A DNA stretch of 64,000 bases, from assembly GCF_021390935.1 (NCBI RefSeq), contig NZ_JAJPUI010000003.1, positions 124,001 to 188,000 on the forward strand, in the 5' to 3' direction. Both the position numbers and the translations under genes were made by a program. This stretch comes from Streptomyces sp. CC228A. Its GTDB lineage: Bacteria; Actinomycetota; Actinomycetes; Streptomycetales; Streptomycetaceae. This document shows, piece after piece, positions 58,519-64,000 of the stretch (position 1 is the stretch's first letter; each line of letters starts with the position of its first letter). The notes under the pieces were generated by a model. The model saw only the letters and a list, made by a program, of their open reading frames with translations. It had not been told where the DNA came from and did no database searches.

Positions 58519-59568
58519 ATGACGCACACGATGCTGAAGGGCTCGAACGTCCCGCTCGACACCGCGGCCGTACGGGCCGTGCTGCGGTGGACACCCGGCC
58601 CGGGGGTTCCGGACGTGGACGCCTCCGCCCTGCTGCTCGGCCCGGACGGGCGGGTGCGTTCCGACGAGGACTTCGTGTTCTACAACCAGCCGCGCCACCC
58701 GTCCGGCCTGGTGCGGCACCTGCCGAAGAAGCGGGTGGAGGACGGCCTGACCGACACGGTCGCGGCGGACCTGTCGGGTCTGGACGCGTCAGTGGACCAG
58801 ATCGTGCTGGCGGCCTCCTCCGACGGGGACACCTTCGCGCGCGTGCCCGACCTCAGGATCGAGGTGTTCGACGCCGCCGTCGAGCCCGGCGGCGAGGGCG
58901 CGGGGCCGCTCGCGGTGTTCGAGGTGCGGCCGGAGACCGGCGAGGAGACGGCCATCATCTGCGGCGAGCTGTACCGCCGGGGCGAGGGCTGGAAGTTCAG
59001 GGCCGTGGGCCAGGGCTACCCCAGCGGGTTGATCGGCCTGGCCACGGCGTTCGGCATCTCCGTGGAGGAGAGCGGCGACGACGGCGCGGCCGCCGACACC
59101 GCGGCCGCCTCCACAAACCCGTCCCCGGCCGCTGCGGGTGACGAAGGCGCCGCGGACCTCCCGGACTCGGGCGGGGCGGGCACCGACTCCCCTGCCGCCG
59201 GCACCGGCGACGACGGCGAGTCCGCTGCCGGTAGGGGCGCCGCCGGTGGTGCCGCCGCCGGTCCTGCGGCGACGCCGGACGACGCCACCGCCGCCCTTCC
59301 GCCCCGCCCGCCGGCGCCGGCCGTCCCGCTGCCGGACGTTCCCCCCATGCCGACGGCGCCGCCCGCGTACGGCTACCCCCACGCCGCCGCGGCGGCCCAA
59401 CCCGCGTACGGCTACCCGCAGCCCTCCTCGGCGCCTCCGCACGGCTCGCCGCAGCCCGGCTACGGATACCCGCAGCCGGCGGCGGGGCCGGGTCCGGTCA
59501 CCGGGGCGCCCGTGCCGGACCCGCACTTCGAGCTGCCGCCCATGGGACCGCAGTTCCTGCGCCCCTGA
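58519..59568 (+). CDS. TerD-family protein with long low-complexity tail
   Basis: 349 residues from ATG 58519 (AGGA 8 bases upstream; ATG 58510 possible). Residues about 1-185 are a TerD domain: [37 protein letters not shown] with the calcium-binding acidic sites, [53 protein letters not shown]. The tail is acidic/Gly/Ala-rich, then Pro/Tyr-rich with [20 protein letters not shown] repeats. TerD domains bind Ca2+ and act in metal, phage and stress resistance, often at the membrane; the tail could drive assembly. It is transcribed opposite to the rest of the island. Confidence 0.9.
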   Translation: MTHTMLKGSNVPLDTAAVRAVLRWTPGPGVPDVDASALLLGPDGRVRSDEDFVFYNQPRHPSGLVRHLPKKRVEDGLTDTVAADLSGLDASVDQIVLAASSDGDTFARVPDLRIEVFDAAVEPGGEGAGPLAVFEVRPETGEETAIICGELYRRGEGWKFRAVGQGYPSGLIGLATAFGISVEESGDDGAAADTAAASTNPSPAAAGDEGAADLPDSGGAGTDSPAAGTGDDGESAAGRGAAGGAAAGPAATPDDATAALPPRPPAPAVPLPDVPPMPTAPPAYGYPHAAAAAQPAYGYPQPSSAPPHGSPQPGYGYPQPAAGPGPVTGAPVPDPHFELPPMGPQFLRP

Positions 59569-59915
59569 GCGAGCCGGGACGGTGAGCCCCCTTGCCGGCG
59601 CCCGAGCCGCCGGGGCTCGCGCTCCGGTCGTGCACGCGGCCGGACTGCACGCAGCCGACACGCACACCACCGCGCTGCCGCCCTGCCATGGCCGTGCAGG
59701 GGCTTCCCTGAACCGGGGCTTCCCATGGGGCCGGGCTTTCCCATGGTCCGGGCTTCCTCGTGGGTCCGGGCTTTCCCGTACAGGCGGTGCCGCGCCGTAC
59801 AGGCGGCGCCCGCCCCGTACCGGCAGCGCCCGCGCCGTACCGGCAGCGCCCGCACCGTACCGACGATGCCGCACCGCACCCGGCCCCCGGAGGACGCGCC
59901 GACCCCCCGCCGCGC
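59569..59915. other. Repeat-rich convergent gap
   Basis: Between two convergent Ter genes. Degenerate repeats GGGCTTTCCCATGG/GGGTCCGGGCTTTCCC (about 59715-59780) and GCGCCGTACCGGCAGCGCCC units of about 21 bp (59790-59860). No gene and no clear single terminator. Confidence 0.6.
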
Positions 59916-60656
59916 TCACGCCTTGGTGGCTTTGAACCCCCTCCCCCACTGCATGCCCCACCCGTACATCCGGTCCAGCTCGCCCTGGAAGCCGTAGACG
60001 AACTGCACCTCACGCCGCACCAGCAGGTCGCCCTTGACGTTCTCCAGCAGAAACACCGCGCAGGAGCGGGCCTCGGGGGCGCGCTCGTCGAGTGCTATCT
60101 CGATGCGGGGCCCGCTGCTCGGGTAGAGCGTCATCGTGGCCTGGGTGCGGTCGAACGCCGGGGTCTGGTCGTAGATGTAGACGAAGAACAGCAGGCGTTT
60201 GATGGCGTCGCGCTGGTCGAGGTTGACGAAGATCGTCTCACCGGACCCCGATCCGAACCGGTCGTCGCCGGTGAGCTTGACGTACGGGGGGTCGTTCAGG
60301 TCGCCGAAGAAGCCGCCCAGGGGCTGGACGACGCCCTTGCTGCCGTCGGCGAGTTCGTACAGGCACCCGATGTCGAGGTCCACGGTCGCCATGGCCTGCG
60401 TGTGCGCCTGGATGGGCTCCGGCTGGAACAGTTTGAGGGGGTGCCGCAGCAGGCGGCCGCTCTGCCGGGACCTGCCTCCCAGGTCGGATGTCCGCATCTT
60501 CCAGGACAGGTTGACGCGGAGGTTGCCGGTCGCGGCACCCTGTTTGGTCAGTGAGACCGTCGGCCGCCGGCTCGTGAGGCCGATCGTGTTGCTCGCCGCG
60601 CCGGCCATGTCGAACTGCGCGGCCCGGCTCGGTCGGAGACCGTCCAGAAATCCCAT
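59916..60656 (-). CDS. TerA-like tellurium-resistance protein
   Basis: 246 residues from ATG 60656. The C-terminal half is a TerD-type beta-sandwich: ATVDLDIGCLYELADGSKGVVQPLGGFFGDLNDPPYVKLTGDDRFGSGSGETIFVNLDQRD, KRLLFFVYIYDQTPAFDRTQATMTLYPSSGPRIEIALDER, and CAVFLLENVKGDLLVRREVQFVYGFQGELDRMYGWGMQWGRG. The N-terminal 80 residues (PTVSLTKQGAATGNLRVNLSWK) form a further strand-rich part. This fits TerA. It shares the direction of the DUF475 and TerD genes; 28-bp repeats lie between it and DUF475. Confidence 0.88.
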   Translation of the reverse strand: MGFLDGLRPSRAAQFDMAGAASNTIGLTSRRPTVSLTKQGAATGNLRVNLSWKMRTSDLGGRSRQSGRLLRHPLKLFQPEPIQAHTQAMATVDLDIGCLYELADGSKGVVQPLGGFFGDLNDPPYVKLTGDDRFGSGSGETIFVNLDQRDAIKRLLFFVYIYDQTPAFDRTQATMTLYPSSGPRIEIALDERAPEARSCAVFLLENVKGDLLVRREVQFVYGFQGELDRMYGWGMQWGRGFKATKA

Positions 60657-60736
60657 GTTCCACCCCCATGCCGTAGCGGATACGCCGCGGGGCGACCGGG
60701 AGCACCCGGCCGCCCCGCCCAGAAGCGTTCCGCATT

Positions 60737-60848
60737 GCCGGAGTGGTCACACCCCGACCTGGTGGCCGGAGTGGTCACACCCCGGCGTGGTGGCCGGAGT
60801 GGTCACACCCCGGCGTGGTGGCCGGAGTGGTCACACCCCGGCGTGGTG
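60737..60848. repeat. 28-bp tandem repeat upstream of the TerA-like gene
   Basis: GCCGGAGTGGTCACACCCCG-containing 28-bp units: GAGTGGTCAC occurs at 60741, 60769, 60797 and 60825, and a diverged copy follows. It fills most of the 230-base gap between the DUF475 stop and the TerA-like start. It includes no stop codon of either gene. TGTGACCAC on the minus strand recurs in phase and could be a binding site array, or it is only a minisatellite. Confidence 0.85.
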
Positions 60849-60886
60849 CAGCGGTCGTCACATCCGGCGGGACCGTGTCGGCGGCC

Positions 60887-62032
60887 TCAGACCACGGAGG
60901 AGACCTTGGCCTTGTCCTCGGGGCCCTCGGCCTTCCGCTCGGCCAGGGCGAGCGACCTGTTGCGGCGGACCGAGGACAGGAACGACGCCCCGATGAGGAA
61001 GACGCCCAGGAGGCCGGTGATGATCTCGTTGACCTCGTACTGGATGGTGACCAGCAGGATCGCGGCGAGCGCGCCGATCGCGTAGTGCGCGCCGTGCTCC
61101 AGGTACACGTACTCGTCGAGGGTGCCCTGGCGGACCAGGTAGACCGTGAGCGAGCGGACGTACATGGCGCCGATACCGAGGCCGAGCGCCATCCAGAAGA
61201 TGTGGTTGGTGATGGCGAAGGCGCCGATGACGCCGTCGAAGGAGAACGAGGCGTCCAGGACTTCCAGGTAGAGGAACAGGAAGAAGGCGGCCTTGCCGGC
61301 GAGGCCGACCGCGGAGACCGGCTTCCCCTCGCGCTGCGCCTGCTCCTCCTTGTCGTGCTCGCGCTCCTCTTCCTCCTCCAGCTTGTTCTCGAAGAAGCCG
61401 GAGAGGCCGCCGACGATCAGGTACGTGACCAGGCCCGCGACGCCCGACAGCAGGACCGTGGCCGACTTGTCCACGGCGCCGGTGCTGGTGTGGGCGTGCG
61501 TCGCGAAGGTGAGCGCGCTGCCCAGCAGGACGATCAGGGCGATGCAGACCGACAGCATGTCGACCTTGCCCAGCTTCGCCAGCGGGCGCTCCAGCCAGGT
61601 CAGCCAGGTGAACTCGCGCTCCTCGAAGATGAAGTCGAGGAAGATCATGAGGAGGAACATGCCGCCGAACGCCGCGATGGCCGCGTGCGCGTCGGTGACG
61701 AGATCCTCGTACTGCTCGGGCTTGTCCAGTGCCAGTTGGACGGCTTCGATCGGGCCGACGCCCGCGCTGACGGCGACGATCACGACGGGGAAGACCAGCC
61801 GCATGCCGAAGACCGCGATCAGAATGCCGATGGTCAGGAAGATGCGCTGCCAGAAGGCGTTCATCTTCTTGAGGATTCCGGCGTTGACGACCGCGTTGTC
61901 GAAGGAGAGGGAGATCTCGAGGATGGACAGGATCAGGACGATCCCGAACGCCTCCCAACCCCACGCCCAGGCGGCGAAGGCAAGGCCGCCCACCGTGACG
62001 GCGAACGACCACCCGAAGGTTTTCAGAACCAC
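60887..62032 (-). CDS. DUF475/TerC-like integral membrane protein
   Basis: 381 residues from ATG 62032 (a TerC superfamily relative). About nine membrane helices; two acidic signature helices are ILEISLSFDNAVVNAGILKKMNAFWQ and YLEVLDASFSFDGVIGAFAITNHIF, as in TerC and DUF475, where the Asp-rich helices are thought to move metal ions. A charged cytoplasmic loop (ENKLEEEEEREHDKEEQAQREGK) separates the two halves. TerC proteins load Mn2+ onto exported enzymes in other bacteria. It is in the same direction as the two TerD genes upstream and probably co-transcribed. Confidence 0.92.
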   Translation of the reverse strand: MVLKTFGWSFAVTVGGLAFAAWAWGWEAFGIVLILSILEISLSFDNAVVNAGILKKMNAFWQRIFLTIGILIAVFGMRLVFPVVIVAVSAGVGPIEAVQLALDKPEQYEDLVTDAHAAIAAFGGMFLLMIFLDFIFEEREFTWLTWLERPLAKLGKVDMLSVCIALIVLLGSALTFATHAHTSTGAVDKSATVLLSGVAGLVTYLIVGGLSGFFENKLEEEEEREHDKEEQAQREGKPVSAVGLAGKAAFFLFLYLEVLDASFSFDGVIGAFAITNHIFWMALGLGIGAMYVRSLTVYLVRQGTLDEYVYLEHGAHYAIGALAAILLVTIQYEVNEIITGLLGVFLIGASFLSSVRRNRSLALAERKAEGPEDKAKVSSVV

Positions 62033-62074
62033 TGGCTACCCAATCGTGTTGGGGGTCCTCCCGGACATGACTCC

Positions 62075-62104
62075 GCGGAGGGGCCCTGGACCGGGCTCCT
62101 CCGC
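62075..62104. terminator. Hairpin between the upstream TerD gene and DUF475
   Basis: GCGGAGGGGCCC (62075-62086) pairs with GGGCTCCTCCGC (62093-62104, one G-T pair) over a 6-base loop. No T-run. It may be a partial terminator that lowers DUF475 expression relative to TerD. Confidence 0.6.
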
Positions 62105-62144
62105 GCAGAGTTCGCCGGGCCGTGACCGAACCCTGAAACTGGCT

Positions 62145-62720
62145 TTACCCGACATTGACCCCGAAGTCCAGGGCGATGCCGCGGAGCCCGGAGGCGTATC
62201 CCTGGCCCACCGCCCGGAACTTCCATTCGCCGCCGTAGCGGTAGAGCTCACCGAAGATCATCGCGGTCTCCGTGGAGGCGTCCTCGGTGAGGTCGTAGCG
62301 GGCCAGCTCCTGGCCGTCGGCCTGGTTCACGACGCGGATGAACGCGTTGCTGACCTGCCCGAACGTCTGCCCCCTGTTGTCGGCCTCGTGGATGGAGACC
62401 GGGAAGATGATCTTGTCGCAGTGGGCCGGGACCTTGCCGAGGTCGACGATCAGCGACTCGTCGTCGCCGTCGCCCTCACCCGTGAGGTTGTCCCCGGTGT
62501 GCTGGACGGAGCCGTCGGGGCTGACAAGGTTGTTGTAGAAGACGAACCACTCGTCGCCGAGGATCCTGCCTGCCTGGCAGAGGAGAGCGCTGGCGTCGAG
62601 GTCGAAGGGCGCTCCGGTCGTGGAGCGCGCGTCCCAGCCGAGTCCGACCATGACCTGGGTCAGATCGGGTGCGACCTTGGAGAGGGAGACATTGCCTCCC
62701 TTGGCGAGCGTGACGCCCAT
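62145..62720 (-). CDS. TerD-family calcium-binding stress protein
   Basis: 191 residues from ATG 62720. Canonical single TerD domain: [83 protein letters not shown] (Ca2+ sites in DGDDE), [14 protein letters not shown] strand ([30 protein letters not shown]), [54 protein letters not shown]. Full length and intact. It is a paralogue of the next TerD gene, 222 bases upstream. Confidence 0.95.
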   Translation of the reverse strand: MGVTLAKGGNVSLSKVAPDLTQVMVGLGWDARSTTGAPFDLDASALLCQAGRILGDEWFVFYNNLVSPDGSVQHTGDNLTGEGDGDDESLIVDLGKVPAHCDKIIFPVSIHEADNRGQTFGQVSNAFIRVVNQADGQELARYDLTEDASTETAMIFGELYRYGGEWKFRAVGQGYASGLRGIALDFGVNVG

Positions 62721-62941
62721 GAGATGTTCCTCCCCGATGACGTGTTGCATGTCGTACATCCATGTGACGCCGGCGCGCAAGGCGTGCGTGCACCCGTTGC
62801 CCGTACGGTGCCCCCCGTGCGGTGCGTCGCGTGGTGTTCGCCCTCATCGTGCCCCGCTGCCGGCGCTCTTGCACTGCCGGCGGGGAGAGAGCCTCGTCCG
62901 GCGCCGCGCGGTGTGCGGCGCCGGACGGTGAGCACGTCGGC

Positions 62942-63517
62942 TCAGACGTTGACGCCGAAGTCCTGCGCGATGCCGCGCAGGCCGGACGCGTAGCCCTGGC
63001 CGATGGCGCGGAACTTCCACTCCGCGCCGTGGCGGTACAGCTCGCCGAAGACCATCGCGGTCTCCGTCGAGGCGTCCTCGCTGAGGTCGTAGCGCGCCAG
63101 CTCCTCGTTGTTGGCCTGGTTCACGACGCGGATGAACGCGTTGCGGACCTGGCCGAAGGACTGCTGGCGGGTCTCTGCGTCGTAGATCGAGACCGGGAAG
63201 ACGATCTTGTCGACGTCGGCCGGGACGGTGGCGAGGCTGACCTTGATCTGCTCGTCGTCGCCCTCGCCCTCACCGGTGAGGTTGTCCCCGGTGTGCTCCA
63301 CCGAGCCGTCGGCGCTCTTCAGGTTGTTGAAGAAGACGAAGTTGCCGTCGACGGCCACCTTGCCCTGGGCGTTGAGCAGCAGGGCGCTGGCGTCCAGGTC
63401 GAAGTCCGTACCGGTGGTGGTGCGGACGTCCCAGCCGAGACCGACGGTGACGGCGGTCAGGTTGGGCGCGGCCTTGGTCAGCGAGACGTTGCCGCCCTTG
63501 CTGAGGCTGACTCCCAC
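62942..63517 (-). CDS. TerD-family calcium-binding stress protein (paralogue)
   Basis: 191 residues from GTG 63517, chosen for GGAGG 6-7 bases upstream (GGAGGGACTCGTG). The same architecture as the adjacent Ter[124 protein letters not shown]. The two differ mainly in the strand after FDLDASALL. Tandem duplication followed by divergence is the likely history. Confidence 0.95.
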   Translation of the reverse strand: MGVSLSKGGNVSLTKAAPNLTAVTVGLGWDVRTTTGTDFDLDASALLLNAQGKVAVDGNFVFFNNLKSADGSVEHTGDNLTGEGEGDDEQIKVSLATVPADVDKIVFPVSIYDAETRQQSFGQVRNAFIRVVNQANNEELARYDLSEDASTETAMVFGELYRHGAEWKFRAIGQGYASGLRGIAQDFGVNV

Positions 63518-63680
63518 GAGTCCCTCCATTGGTTTCCAGGGGCAGCGCCCCCGTCGTGCGTTGGCATCGGATCAACGAATGGATCCTAGTGACGGGTTCC
63601 CGCAGCCGGCAGGCTCTTGACCGGCAAAAGCCGGGGTGTCGGCTCCGCGGGGTCGGGCGGGCCTGCGGCGGCGGGCCGTT

Positions 63681-64000
63681 TCAGAGGGCTTCGAGGGCCT
63701 TGACGTACTCGTTGAGGTCGCGGGCGTCGGGCAGCGCGTTGACGACGCTCCACCGGACGACGCCGTCCTTGTCGATGATGAAGGTGCCGCGGACGGCGCA
63801 GCCCTTGTCCTCGTCGAACACGCCGTAGGCGCGGGAGACGTCGCCGTGCGGCCAGAAGTCGGACAGCAGCGGGTACTCCAGGCCCTGCTCCTCGGCGAAG
63901 ACGCGGAGGCTGTGGATGGAGTCGGCGGACACGGCGAGGAGCTGGGTGTCCTCGTTGACGAACCGCGGCAGCTGGTCGCGCAGGGCGCACAGCTCGCCGG
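63681..64000 (-). CDS. Peroxiredoxin (AhpE/BCP-like), C-terminal part
   Basis: The gene enters from beyond the right edge; about 105 residues are visible: GELCALRDQLPRFVNEDTQLLAVSADSIHSLRVFAEEQGLEYPLLSDFWPHGDVSRAYGVFDEDKGCAVRGTFIIDKDGVVRWSVVN. This is the C-terminal two thirds of a thioredoxin-fold peroxidase; the N-terminal peroxidatic Cys motif is partly outside the window. GELCAL is the helix just after it, and the second Cys (GCAVRGTF) suggests a 2-Cys or AhpE form. It reduces peroxides in the cytoplasm. Confidence 0.9.
   Translation of the reverse strand, partial: GELCALRDQLPRFVNEDTQLLAVSADSIHSLRVFAEEQGLEYPLLSDFWPHGDVSRAYGVFDEDKGCAVRGTFIIDKDGVVRWSVVNALPDARDLNEYVKALEAL

Overview
The window is high-GC actinobacterial chromosome, almost certainly Streptomyces. 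Third codon positions are nearly all G or C, GTG starts are common, genes overlap by GTGA/ATGA, and the gene order is typical of the genus: Nif3 / zinc-ribbon / RNase H-phosphatase, the secreted-protein plus ECF block, DUF475 with TerD proteins, and ribosomal protein bL37. Nothing suggests a plasmid or an active prophage.

Layout. 1-1.9 kb: the right end of a radical-SAM RiPP cluster (maturase C-terminus, precursor peptide with repeated aromatic-X-Asn motifs, pentapeptide-repeat protein, possible Fe/2OG oxygenase). 2.0-2.4 kb: RNase P RNA. 2.6-12 kb: housekeeping genes (RNB exoribonuclease, YaaA, KDPG aldolase, GNAT, RNase H/phosphatase, zinc ribbon, Nif3). 12.3-22 kb: MerR/DUF4188 pair, MFS exporter, methyltransferase, amidase, and a three-gene glycosyltransferase/methyltransferase/alpha-barrel operon divergent from a KstR-like TetR gene with a perfect KstR-type operator between them. 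22.5-28.6 kb: a cobalamin riboswitch followed by two secreted proteins and a complete ECF transporter. 28.9-47.8 kb: secreted muralytic protein, thiolase, O-methyltransferase, multidrug MFS, HAD phosphatase, manganese-riboswitch-controlled GDT1 transporter, FetB-like permease, secreted HNH nuclease, PhoD-like phosphatase, DoxX, DedA, a membrane-anchored XRE-like protein and bL37. 47.8-51 kb: a lower-GC accessory patch ending in a tRNA-Val gene, with a duplicated tRNA 3' end (att-like), an IS5 remnant, a McrA-like fragment and two genes of unknown function. 51.2-63.5 kb: a tellurium/TerD-type stress island (three TerD-domain proteins plus one TerA-like, DUF475, HpcH/HpaI lyase, a phosphoribosyltransferase joined to StiP, HAD hydrolase). 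The window ends inside a peroxiredoxin gene.

Two cross-cutting patterns affect how the window should be read. First, about a dozen genes between 16 and 54 kb carry single-base losses in short G or C runs, which break otherwise well-conserved frames. This looks like consensus error rather than gene decay, so those genes are given with their repaired extents. Second, several genes are followed by minisatellites whose unit is the 3' end of the gene, including its stop codon.

The most interesting functional units are the multi-cyclophane RiPP locus at the left edge and the B12-riboswitch/ECF locus. The secreted alpha/alpha-barrel protein of the ECF locus invites comparison with transcobalamin and intrinsic factor.
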